Origin: Planctomycetales bacterium
GTDB lineage: Bacteria > Planctomycetota > Planctomycetia > Planctomycetales > Planctomycetaceae
Reading direction: 5' to 3'
DNA length: 64,000 nucleotides
Assembly (NCBI GenBank): GCA_026400835.1
Contig: JAPLOA010000091.1
Coordinates: 1 to 64,000, forward strand
Below, in pieces: positions 23,791-31,911 of the stretch. The notes under the pieces were generated by a model. It worked only from the letters and a program-made list of their open reading frames with translations, made no database searches and had not been told where the DNA came from. The stretch's first letter is position 1. Each line of letters starts with the position of its first letter. A program made the translations under genes and the position numbers.

Positions 23791-25329
23791 TCACTGCTGC
23801 CAGTAATTCCGGTCCAGTGTGCGGTAGTTGATCGCTTCGGTTAAATGAACCGAACTAATCTCTTCACTATCTGCCAGATCGGCGATCGTACGACTAATTC
23901 GCAGAATCTTGTCGTGTGCTCGTGCTGACAGGCCCATTTCTTCCATGGCGTGCTTCAGAAGTCCCTCGGCATCCGACTCCAGACGGCAGAATCTTCGAAT
24001 CTGAGGCGGCTTCATCTTGCCGTTCACACGAACCGATTCCTTTTTGAAACGAGCGTTCTGCCGCTTCCGTGCCCCGACAACGGCTTCTCGCATTGTTTCG
24101 CTGGAAGTGCCCTCGGACTTGTCCGACAACTCTCGAAACGGCACCGGCGGCACTTCGATGTGGATATCAATTCGGTCCAGCAACGGACCACTGATGCGAC
24201 TGAGATAGCGTTCGATCGCCAGCGGTGCACAACTGCAATTGCGTTTCGGATCACCTCGAAAACCACACGGACACGGATTCATGGCCGCGACTAACATCAC
24301 GTTCGCCGGAAACGTGACGCTGCCCATGGCTCGAGAAATCGTAACGTGCTGATCTTCCAGCGGCTGTCGCAGCACTTCGAGCGTTCGACGATTAAACTCG
24401 GGCAACTCGTCGAGAAATAAAACTCCATTATGAGATAAACTGATTTCACCCGGCTGAGGAATACTGCCACCTCCGACCAGTCCGGCTTCGCTGATCGTAT
24501 GATGCGGTGCTCGAAACGGACGACGCAACAGCAACGGTTGCCCTGGCTCCAGTTGTGCGACAGCGCTGTAGATGCGAGTCGTCTCGAGACTTTCTTCGGG
24601 TTCGAGTTCCGGGAGGATCGTACACAGGCGTTGAGATAACAACGTCTTGCCGGTTCCGGGTGATCCAATCATCAACAGATGATGACAACCTGCCGCAGCC
24701 ACCATGACCGCTCGCTTGGCCATCTCCTGACCTTTGACGTCAACATAGTCGATGTCATAAACCCCAAAGCTGCGTCGCGCGCTGTCCCAACTGAAGATGA
24801 CGGGATCCAGAGGCAACAAGCCGGTCAGGAAGCCAACCGCTTCAGCCAGTGTTCCCACCGCAATGACGTCAATGCCCTCGACGACCGCCGCTTCCATTGC
24901 GTTCGCGGCCGGCACAACGATATGAGTCTGCCCGGAATCTCTGGCGGCCAGTGCCATAGACAGAACGCCTTTGACCGGGCGCAGACTGCCATCCAGAGCC
25001 AGTTCACCCACGTAAACAACTTTTCGTCCCGGTTCGATCTCGATCTGCCCGTCGGAAATCAAAAACCCCAGCGCAATAGGCAAATCCAGGGACGCTGCAT
25101 CTTTGGGAAGATCGGCCGGCGACAGGTTGATCACAACTCGATCACTGGGACGACCGTAGCCGCTGTTGACGAGTGCTCGTTCGATCCGATGAATGCTCTC
25201 TTTGACCGCCGCTTCTGCCAGTCCGACCAAAATCACCTTGGGAATTGCACCGGGGGAAATATCGACTTCGACCTCGACAGGGCGAGCTTCAATTCCGAAC
25301 AGAGTATACGTAGCGAGTCGAGACAGCAT
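23791..25329 (-). CDS. comM: ComM/YifB-family Mg-chelatase-like AAA+ ATPase
   Basis: A 512-residue protein with the three ComM parts: an N-terminal ChlI domain (LATYTLFGIEARPVEVEVDI... GLAEAAVKES), the Mg-chelatase AAA+ core with Walker A MIGSPGTGKTLLSQRL and Walker B NGVLFLDELPEFNRRTLEVLRQPLE, and the C-terminal helical domain with ARAHDKILRISRTIADL. A Cys cluster CPCGFRGDPKRNCSC, typical of this family, lies between. In naturally competent bacteria ComM is a hexameric branch-migration helicase promoting recombination of imported DNA. The start is the ATG before LSRLATYTLFG; 19 extra residues upstream are possible but lack homology. Confidence 0.92.
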   Translation of the reverse strand: MLSRLATYTLFGIEARPVEVEVDISPGAIPKVILVGLAEAAVKESIHRIERALVNSGYGRPSDRVVINLSPADLPKDAASLDLPIALGFLISDGQIEIEPGRKVVYVGELALDGSLRPVKGVLSMALAARDSGQTHIVVPAANAMEAAVVEGIDVIAVGTLAEAVGFLTGLLPLDPVIFSWDSARRSFGVYDIDYVDVKGQEMAKRAVMVAAAGCHHLLMIGSPGTGKTLLSQRLCTILPELEPEESLETTRIYSAVAQLEPGQPLLLRRPFRAPHHTISEAGLVGGGSIPQPGEISLSHNGVLFLDELPEFNRRTLEVLRQPLEDQHVTISRAMGSVTFPANVMLVAAMNPCPCGFRGDPKRNCSCAPLAIERYLSRISGPLLDRIDIHIEVPPVPFRELSDKSEGTSSETMREAVVGARKRQNARFKKESVRVNGKMKPPQIRRFCRLESDAEGLLKHAMEEMGLSARAHDKILRISRTIADLADSEEISSVHLTEAINYRTLDRNYWQQ

Positions 25330-25476
25330 GGCTGAGGGGCTTCGGCGTAGTCGCGTTGGTTTGAGGGGATGAATCCACCACCCCAAAGTCTGACGACAGA
25401 CTCAACCTGATGCAATCGAACGAGATGAGTATGAAACCTCCGGAGCTGTGGATTTCATCCTTACCCGAAGCGTGAG

Positions 25477-25647
25477 TTTTGAAGTTGCGCGTTTGGGACT
25501 ATCCCAACCCGACGCGTCAGCGAGGAATTGTGTTTTTGCGTTTCGCCAGTGTTTCCGCAAATCCCTCGCTGACGCTTCGGGTTGTGATAAATCCCTCTGT
25601 TTTTGGAAGCTTGATCAACCGAAGGTATGAAATGCGCAACTTCAAAA
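25477..25647. mobile_element. MITE-like element, copy b, with 8-bp target duplication
   Basis: A 171-base element bounded by terminal inverted repeats TTTTGAAGTTGCGCG and GCGCAACTTCAAAA, flanked on both sides by the direct repeat AGCGTGAG (25469-25476 and 25648-25655). Joining the flanks recreates the arm ACCCGAAGCGTGAGCGAGGG of the core palindrome, so it inserted into a copy of that repeat. It carries its own internal core palindrome (ACCCGACGCGTCAGCGAGG ... CCTCGCTGACGCTTCGGGTT). It has no coding capacity. The rest of the comM upstream gap (25330-25922) shows only this and the repeat at 25668. Confidence 0.85.
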
Positions 25648-25667
25648 AGCGTGAGCGAGGGATAACT

Positions 25668-25704
25668 CGTCGAAACCCTGTCGGACAAGAATGTCCAACC
25701 TACG
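25668..25704. repeat. GTAGGTTGGACATTC repeat, copy B (half element)
   Basis: Reads TCGAAACCCTGTCGGACAAG then AATGTCCAACCTACG, the reverse complement of the left arm of the element at 4722-4777, with part of the central spacer. Only one arm is recognisable. Confidence 0.65.
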
Positions 25705-25922
25705 TCCCCGAGGCTGACAACGCACAAGAGCCATGCCGCTCAGAATGTTCATGCCTTCAGAAGATAAACCCAAGGGCCCAAGAAAAGACGCAGTCGCCTG
25801 CGGCTTGCCGTTAAACATGATGGGCTACGGCCTGACGTCACACTGGAAGAAAAACACACTGAGCCGCGAAAACGGGTTAACGTCGTCGCGGCTCAGGGAA
25901 GACTTCAAGATCAAATCGCGGG

Positions 25923-26783
25923 TTACTTCCGTTTGCTGACGGTGTTCATCGCGGTTTTAGCAACAGCAAAACATTCGCGGATATCAGCCAGAGGATTTTT
26001 TTCGTTCTCTTCGTATTCAAGAGACAACGCTCCGTTCGCCGGGAAGCCAGCCAGCTGCAGTTCCGTGATCACTTCTTCGACGTTCAGGTGCCCCTTGCCA
26101 AGAATCACACCCTTCGTCTTGTCCTTCATTTCGGCGAAGTCCTTGAGGTGAATTCCGTACAGTCGGCCCTTCAACAGGCGAATGACTTCCGGAGCATTCT
26201 GACCGGAGCGGATATAATGCCCCAGATCCGCACACGCTCCGATTCGCTCGTCATGATTTTCGATCACACGCAGCACATCAATCGCTTTGTTGTAACGGTG
26301 CCCTGGACCGTGGTTGTGAATAGCAATTCGAATGTCGAATTCTTTGACCAGTTCATCGAGACTATCAAAGGAATCAAAATCCGGATCGGCCGAGATACAC
26401 GGTGCACCGATCTTTTTGGCGAACTCAAAAGTCCTGCGATTCTCGGCGGCATCTTTAGTGAACCGATTCACTCCGTGACCGGAGATCGTCAGTCCAAGAC
26501 TTTCCAGTTGTTTCTTCGTCGCTGCGATTTCTTCATCGCTCGAATTAATCGCCAGCATGCCGCTGTAGAACTCAACCTGCTCAAATCCCAGGTCTTTTGC
26601 GTGCTGCAGTGCTTCTTCACGCTTGTAACCTCTCAGCGAGTAAAGCTGAATGCCCAGCTTCGGCAACGTGGAATCTGTTGTGCTGGCCAGGCCCACTCGA
26701 GTGCCAAAAGCAACTCCGGCGGCGATCAGGGATGTTGTCTGAAGAAAACTGCGTCGAGTCTGAAAAGACACGGGATGCTCCAC
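25923..26783 (-). CDS. Tat-exported sugar phosphate isomerase/epimerase-like protein
   Basis: A 286-residue protein with a twin-arginine signal (QTRRSFLQTTSLIAAGVAF, residues about 8-26), followed by a xylose-isomerase-like TIM barrel (AP endonuclease 2 family). Recognisable barrel pieces are LGIQLYSLRGYKREEAL, GFEQVEFYSG, the metal-site His region AIHNHGPGHRYN, IGACADLGHYIRSG, YGIHLKDFAEM and LSLEYEENEKNPL. Export by Tat suggests folding with a metal cofactor before transport. Such periplasmic isomerase-like proteins are abundant in planctomycetes and are thought to act on sugars or inositols; the substrate is unknown. Confidence 0.85.
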   Translation of the reverse strand: MEHPVSFQTRRSFLQTTSLIAAGVAFGTRVGLASTTDSTLPKLGIQLYSLRGYKREEALQHAKDLGFEQVEFYSGMLAINSSDEEIAATKKQLESLGLTISGHGVNRFTKDAAENRRTFEFAKKIGAPCISADPDFDSFDSLDELVKEFDIRIAIHNHGPGHRYNKAIDVLRVIENHDERIGACADLGHYIRSGQNAPEVIRLLKGRLYGIHLKDFAEMKDKTKGVILGKGHLNVEEVITELQLAGFPANGALSLEYEENEKNPLADIRECFAVAKTAMNTVSKRK

Positions 26784-26977
26784 AAGAAGCCAGGGGAAGG
26801 AGAAAAAGGTCGGAGCGTGATTCTACGGAGCCCCGGCAGCTGCGACAAGCAGGCGGAAGCGAAGATGAGTTCGCACGCGAATTCAAAGCCTTCCCGTCTG
26901 CCTCGCGGTGGAAATCAGATTGACGTAAGCTGTTGCCCATGCCGGAGTACTCGGGCAGAACATTAACGTCGCGGGCC

Positions 26978-27788
26978 ATGGGTGTCACAACAACTCCGCG
27001 TCGCCAGCCGACAATCGAGCAATGAATCAGGAGCCTCCAGGCCTGTGGCTGGGATCAACTGCATTTATTTATTGATGGCGATGCGTCTGTCTCGGAAGAG
27101 TTTTCTACTGTCTCCAAAACAATTCGTAATCCTGCGGCCGAGGCGTGGAGAAATTTCTACCTGTCACTTTCAGAGCTGCTGCGAAGGTATCCGCCAGCCA
27201 ACGCACTGATGATGCTTCAGGATGACGCCTTATGGCCAACTCATTTTCCGGTCCGTGATTATCTGGAACAGATCCGCTGGCCGGACGATGATCGCTTTGT
27301 CGTCTCCCCATATTGTTGTGCAGACTATACGGAAGAGAAATCCGGATGGCATGAGTTCCGTGATACGTGGGTTTACGACGCGGTGGCATTGATCTTTTCC
27401 CGGACGGCGGAGGAGGAATTTCTGGCCGACCCGATCGTGATTGAACGTTGTCGTCACGACTGCAAGCCCTGGCGGACGTGACTCCTGGCTTGATCCGCGA
27501 TTTACGCGAGTTGTCGCGGATGATCCTCAGCAGATCGCCGCTGCCGTGAAGGATCTGATTGATCGAGACCTGTGTCCGCACATGATTCGTTCTGAGACGT
27601 TGATTCTGATGGCCGAACATCGCCAGCGTCTGGTTGATATCGGCCAGCAGGTTTATGCGGCGCATAAGACCGACCGAGATTTCGCGCGAGACTTTTACGG
27701 TTCGCTCACCAACAAGCCTGGTGAGTGGTGTTTTCCGCAACAGGTGATGTCTCGCCGAAGAAGACTGATGCACCCGGAAGTGCGTTGA
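26978..27788 (+). pseudogene. Glycosyltransferase-like gene broken by a stop and a frameshift
   Basis: A single reading frame from the ATG at 26978 gives MGVTTTPRRQPTIEQ, then a TGA at 27023-27025, then continues without shift as IRSLQACGWDQLHLFIDGDA, WRNFYLSLSELLRRYPPANA, LMMLQDDALWP and on to RCRHDCKPW, ending at 27481. The plan (short N-terminal greeting, 'HLFIDGDA', 'MMLQDDAL') is that of a nucleotide-sugar glycosyltransferase with a DxD-like QDD. In another frame from about 27475 the sequence resumes as GRDSWLDPRFTRVV to 27788, which resembles a glycosyltransferase C-terminus (VVADDPQQIAAAVKDLI). TGA is one substitution from TCA (Ser). The segment between the two halves seems too short, so an internal deletion is also likely. 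Confidence 0.6.
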
Positions 27789-27841
27789 CGCTTTTCCGGG
27801 TGCTCAATTCCATCTGCTGGCTGCGTCACATCAAGAAACGG

Positions 27842-29800
27842 CTACATCACCTCGGCGACCTGAATGCCCAGCAGCGACAGTCCTGTTCGTATCGCACGAG
27901 CCATCAAGTCGCAGAGAACAAGACGGCTGGTACGCAGTTCTTCGGACTCGGCGTCCTGAACCGAACATCGATCGTAAAACTTGCTGAACGAATCCGCGGT
28001 TTCATACAGCCAGGTCGTCAGCAAATGAGGCCGATACTCCGACAACATACTGTCGACCGCGTTGCCGAACATCAGAAGTTGCATCACCAGACGACGCTCT
28101 TCCGGACAGGTCAGCAAGACGGCGGCACCGCTGGTGGCGACGGTGTTGCGATCCAGATTCAGCTTGCGAAAGATTCCACAGATACGAGCGTACGCGTACT
28201 GCATGTAAGCAGCCGTGTCGCCCGTTGTGGCCAGCATCTTGTCCCAGTCGAACACATAGTCGCTTTCGCGGTTATGATGCAGGTCGGCATACTTGATGCC
28301 ACCGAGCCCGACGATCTCGGCCACTTGAGCCCTTTCGTCGCCCGACAGGATTGCTCCTTCGCGTCGCTTCTCATCGTTTTCATCGACGATACGTCGAGCC
28401 CGTGTAATGGCTTCGTCCAGCAGGCTTTCGAGACCAACCGTATCTCCGGAACGAGTCTTATACGGCTTTCCATCTTTGCCCATGACCGTACCGAACGACA
28501 CATGCAGCAGCTTCAGATCCGAGATACCCCATAAAAGAGTTGTGGCGAAGAGTTGCTGAAAATGTTCTGCCTGCCGTTTGTCAACGACGTACAGTAATTC
28601 ATTCGCGTGCAGTGTTTCTCTGCGATACTGAATTGTGGCAAGATCGGTTGTTGCATAAGTGAATGCTCCGTCCGATTTCTGCACGATGAAAGGAGCCGCA
28701 TTGCCTTCGACGAAAACGCAGGTCGCCCCTTCACTTATTCGAGCCAACTGCTTTTCTTTGAGGCTCCGCACAACTCCGGCGAGCATCGGGTTGTAGTAGC
28801 TTTCGCCCAGAGTCAAATCAAACTCGATCCCCAGTCGCACATAGATCCGATTCAGGGCTTCCAGACAGGCGGGCAGGAACTGGCTCCAGAGAGAATTGTT
28901 CTCAGCATCGCCCGCGTGCAGTTTGGCCGTCTCTTCCCGCGCTTTGCGAGCGATCTCGGGATGAGCATTCGACATCGCCAGCAGGCTGGGATTTTGCTGC
29001 ACGGAGCTGACGGTCTCTGTCGCAGATTTGAACGCTTCCTCCGCAGCCGTGAGTTGCTTCTTCAGGCTGTTCAACTGCTTCTTAATTTTGTCATCCGTTG
29101 CGGCTGCTTTCTCCTGTTGAGCCAGCAGGTTGCGAGCATCGCCAACAGCCTGCTCGGTGGCCGGGAGTTTGCTGACGGTGCCCTGATAGTCCGTCAATTG
29201 ATTGACAAGCTTGTAAAGTCGAGCAAGCTCCGAGACGGCTTCGGTTTCAAAGGCCGTCTGATTTCGGAAGTGACGATATCCGTAGATGATCATTCCGAAC
29301 TGTGTGCCCCAGTCACCAATATGGTTATCACTGGTCACCTTGTGTCCGGCAAATTTCAGTGTGCGACAGATCGCATCGCCAATCACGGTGCTTCGCAGAT
29401 GACCGACATGCATCGGCTTGGCGACGTTGGGCGATGAGAAATCCACGATCACATGGCGAGGCGTTGTCGCCGGTTGAACTCCGAGACGATCGTCGCCGGC
29501 GATCTTTGTGACTTGCTCCGCGAGGAACGTATCTTTCAATCGCAGATTAATAAACCCGGGGCCAGCCACCTCAGGAAGCTCACAGAGATCATCAATCTGG
29601 AGCTGGCTCTTCACGGCTTCCGCGATTTCGCGCGGCGGCTTGCCAAGCTGCTTCGACAGCGACATCGCAAAGTTGGCCTGAAAGTCACCGAACTTCGCAT
29701 CCTGTGCCGGACGAATCATGTCCAGAAATGGCGCAACGTCTGTCACGAGTGCAGAGAGGGGACCAACGAATCGGCTTCGAACGAGAGTCAGCAGGTTCAT
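27842..29800 (-). CDS. argS: Arginyl-tRNA synthetase
   Basis: Charges tRNA-Arg with arginine. The 652-residue class I enzyme has an N-terminal Add1 domain (DIMRPAQDAKFGDFQANFAM-like, residues 1-115), the Rossmann catalytic domain with the HIGH-equivalent HVGH in SSPNVAKPMHVGHLRSTVIG (131-134), and a coiled insert rich in Lys/Glu near residues 210-270 (TDDKIKKQLNSLKKQLTAAEEAF). Then come YVVDKRQAEHFQQLF, the GTVMGKDGKPYKTRSGDTV loop in place of a canonical KMSKS (usual for ArgS), and a helical anticodon-binding domain ending in LGIQVAEVM. The insert makes it somewhat longer than the usual enzyme of about 570-590 residues. Confidence 0.96.
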   Translation of the reverse strand: MNLLTLVRSRFVGPLSALVTDVAPFLDMIRPAQDAKFGDFQANFAMSLSKQLGKPPREIAEAVKSQLQIDDLCELPEVAGPGFINLRLKDTFLAEQVTKIAGDDRLGVQPATTPRHVIVDFSSPNVAKPMHVGHLRSTVIGDAICRTLKFAGHKVTSDNHIGDWGTQFGMIIYGYRHFRNQTAFETEAVSELARLYKLVNQLTDYQGTVSKLPATEQAVGDARNLLAQQEKAAATDDKIKKQLNSLKKQLTAAEEAFKSATETVSSVQQNPSLLAMSNAHPEIARKAREETAKLHAGDAENNSLWSQFLPACLEALNRIYVRLGIEFDLTLGESYYNPMLAGVVRSLKEKQLARISEGATCVFVEGNAAPFIVQKSDGAFTYATTDLATIQYRRETLHANELLYVVDKRQAEHFQQLFATTLLWGISDLKLLHVSFGTVMGKDGKPYKTRSGDTVGLESLLDEAITRARRIVDENDEKRREGAILSGDERAQVAEIVGLGGIKYADLHHNRESDYVFDWDKMLATTGDTAAYMQYAYARICGIFRKLNLDRNTVATSGAAVLLTCPEERRLVMQLLMFGNAVDSMLSEYRPHLLTTWLYETADSFSKFYDRCSVQDAESEELRTSRLVLCDLMARAIRTGLSLLGIQVAEVM

Positions 29801-29893
29801 GAATTCAGAGCTTCAGATCAGCGCGTTGCGAACAACAGCAGGACAAGGAATTTTTTGGAATTGAAAAGCATGGGATGTTGATTAAAAGAATCT

Positions 29894-29974
29894 TCGCAAC
29901 CCGAAGCGTCAGCGAGGCATTAACTGGCGAGTTTGTGCTGGTAAGGATTTCTCGCTCACGTTTCGGGTTATGAT
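29894..29974. repeat. Core palindrome, standalone copy c
   Basis: Inverted repeat: GCAACCCGAAGCGTCAGCGA on the left and TCGCTCACGTTTCGGGTTAT then GAT on the right, about 35 bases between. Same family as 21853-21925, without the TTTTGAAG terminal repeats. It lies in the 223-base gap upstream of argS. Confidence 0.75.
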
Positions 29975-30023
29975 AGGCACAATCAATCGCTCCCGTTTCC
30001 CAGATTAGTGACAAAGGGAACTG

Positions 30024-30347
30024 TTACCACCCGCTGGACATATTGGCTTCGATGGTTTTTTGAGCTTCCGAAAGATCGCAACCAGTATCCAGCATGTAGA
30101 GCCGAATTGCGTGTAACTTGTCGCCAGAGGCACGGGCCAGGCAATCGCGAGCGACATCGCATGGACGCGTTTTGCCTTCAAGACCCAGCAGACGCTTGGA
30201 GATGACCCAGATATCTCGAGGGCGCTTCGTGATTCTCAATACTTTCTCTTCGGGGTAGTACTTTTGAGCCATATGCTCAGCCTGTTCAAGGCTGGTGGCC
30301 CAACCAATCATGATGTGGGCTTCAGTTTCGATTTCAAAAAGAGGCAT
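30024..30347 (-). CDS. Small conserved-looking hypothetical protein
   Basis: A 107-residue soluble protein, MPLFEIETEAHIMIGWATSL at the start. It looks two-part: residues 1-45 form an alpha/beta unit (a strand, a helix EQAEHMAQKYYP, and a strand KVLRITKRP), and residues 55-107 are helical (CDVARDCLARASGDKLHAIRLYMLDTGC). Two or three Cys are present but no clear metal site. No family is recognised. Coding composition and the regular secondary-structure pattern support a real gene. It reads away from the divergent EF-hand gene. Confidence 0.6.
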   Translation of the reverse strand: MPLFEIETEAHIMIGWATSLEQAEHMAQKYYPEEKVLRITKRPRDIWVISKRLLGLEGKTRPCDVARDCLARASGDKLHAIRLYMLDTGCDLSEAQKTIEANMSSGW

Positions 30348-30639
30348 CGCGGAGTCCCTGCGAATGGATGAAAGATCGCCTCGTGATGAAGCGATTGAAT
30401 CTGCCAGTTGCCGGACGACGCCGTCGGATCGTCAGTGCCGAAGCACCTGTCGTCACCGCCGCAGAACACTCGCCTGTTCCCGCCAGCGTCCGTAGGATAG
30501 CAGTTCGGGGCAACATTTCGACAGACGGACGATTCCGCAAAATCTCAAAATCGTGCGGTCTTAGCTGCCTTGATCCGGGTTCAATCCGTAATTGGTCGAA
30601 AACAAAAAATCCTGTCTTCAGCACAAACGGAGAATCTCG

Positions 30640-31500
30640 ATGAAGCCCATCAAGCTTGCAGCTTTTGTCCTGACACTGACCGTTCCGGCCCTGTCCATGG
30701 CTCAGCCGCCTGTAGGTGATCGTCCTGACGGTCCACCGCCGGAAGGGCGTCAGGAACGCCCGCGTGACGGAGGTCAGGACGGACGCCCACGCTTCCCAAA
30801 CCCAGTGCTGGAAGCGATCGATGCCGATAAGAACGGCGAACTTTCGGCCGAAGAGATCGAGAATGCCGCGACTGCTCTGAAGTCTCTCGACAAGAACAGC
30901 GACGGCAAGCTTGATATGGTTGAGATGCGTCCCAACTTTGAAGGCATGGGACGCGGATTTGGCGGGCCTCCGGGGGGCGGCCCGGGATTTGGGGGAGGTC
31001 CCGGGTTTGGCGGTGGTCAGGGTGGCGGCGGAGCCGAAGACATGATGAATCGCCTGATCGCCATGGATGCCAACAAGAACGGAAAGCTCGAAAAGGATGA
31101 AGTTCCCGAGCGTATGCAGTCCATGTTCACTCGCGCTGACAAGAATGAAGACGGTGCAATTGACAAAGAAGAAATGACCGCGATGGCTCGCGAACGATCC
31201 GGCGGCCAGGGAGCTGGTTTCGGTGGTGGACAGGGAGGGTTCGGCGGCCGTGAGTTCCTGGCTCAGATGATGGAACGTGCCGATGCCGACAAAGACGGCA
31301 AGTTGAGCGGCGATGAGATCCCACTGTTTATGCGTGAACGTCTCGAGCAAACCGATACCAACAAAGACGGCGCACTGGACAAGGCCGAACTTGAAGCCGC
31401 AGCAGCTCGCATGAGCGAAGGTCGCGGACAGGGACGAGGCCGTGGCCAGCGTCCTCCCGTTGAAGGCGAGCCAAAGAGTGAAGAGAAGAAGTCCGAGTAA
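30640..31500 (+). CDS. Secreted EF-hand calcium-binding protein with Gly-rich linkers
   Basis: A 286-residue protein with a signal peptide (MKPIKLAAFVLTLTVPALSM, cleaved after MAQ or nearby), a Pro/Arg-rich start, and six canonical EF-hand loops in three pairs: DADKNGELSAEE, DKNSDGKLDMVE, DANKNGKLEKDE, DKNEDGAIDKEE, DADKDGKLSGDE, DTNKDGALDKAE. The pairs are separated by Gly/Phe-rich linkers (GFGGPPGGGPGFGGGPGFGG and a shorter one). All calcium-ligand positions are filled. It probably acts outside the cytoplasm, in calcium-dependent structure or adhesion. The start is the ATG before the signal peptide; a longer frame without a signal is less likely. Confidence 0.9.
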   Translation: MKPIKLAAFVLTLTVPALSMAQPPVGDRPDGPPPEGRQERPRDGGQDGRPRFPNPVLEAIDADKNGELSAEEIENAATALKSLDKNSDGKLDMVEMRPNFEGMGRGFGGPPGGGPGFGGGPGFGGGQGGGGAEDMMNRLIAMDANKNGKLEKDEVPERMQSMFTRADKNEDGAIDKEEMTAMARERSGGQGAGFGGGQGGFGGREFLAQMMERADADKDGKLSGDEIPLFMRERLEQTDTNKDGALDKAELEAAAARMSEGRGQGRGRGQRPPVEGEPKSEEKKSE

Positions 31501-31911
31501 GCAGGAGGATTGATTTCTCCGTGGCCTTCGTTAACAGGCGAGCGGCAGGGCGTCAGCCCTCCGAGTACACCCTCACCCTTCGATTCATGCGATTCCGACT
31601 ATCGTGTTTCCATGACACCTCGCTACATCGTGTTCCCGTTGGAGTTGACTCAGTGCATGGCACCGGGTACCCATCGTGTTCCTTACAAACAGGGGACAGC
31701 GGACCACATGCGATTCCGGCCCGAAGGGTCGACAATCTTCGCTTGGACTGCGGCAGCCTGCTGCCGCAGTCCAGGCGAAGCACGAATACAGTTATCGCCC
31801 GTTCGAATGGCTTGCGAACGAGGCATCAGGGCAGAAGATGTCAAATCTGAAACGTCAGATGCGGAGTCGTAAATTCTGTGACCCCGGCTTTCAGCTGAAA
31901 ACTCCCCGCAG
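31501..31911. other. Intergenic region with a strong hairpin
   Basis: About 410 bases between convergent genes. At 31745-31772 there is a perfect 12-bp hairpin, GGACTGCGGCAG-CCTG-CTGCCGCAGTCC, without a T-run. At about 31539-31563 lies a second copy of the GCGAGCGGCAGGGCGTCAG repeat also seen at 8090. No gene is supported. Confidence 0.55.

Noticed and set aside
30334-31350. Long open frame on the minus strand opposite the EF-hand gene
   Set aside because: It mirrors the repeated EF-hand and Gly-rich codons of the real gene. No start context and no protein-like pattern.
31745-31772. Intrinsic terminator for the EF-hand gene
   Set aside because: The hairpin is perfect, but it is 245 bases past the stop and lacks a T-run, so it is listed only as a structure.
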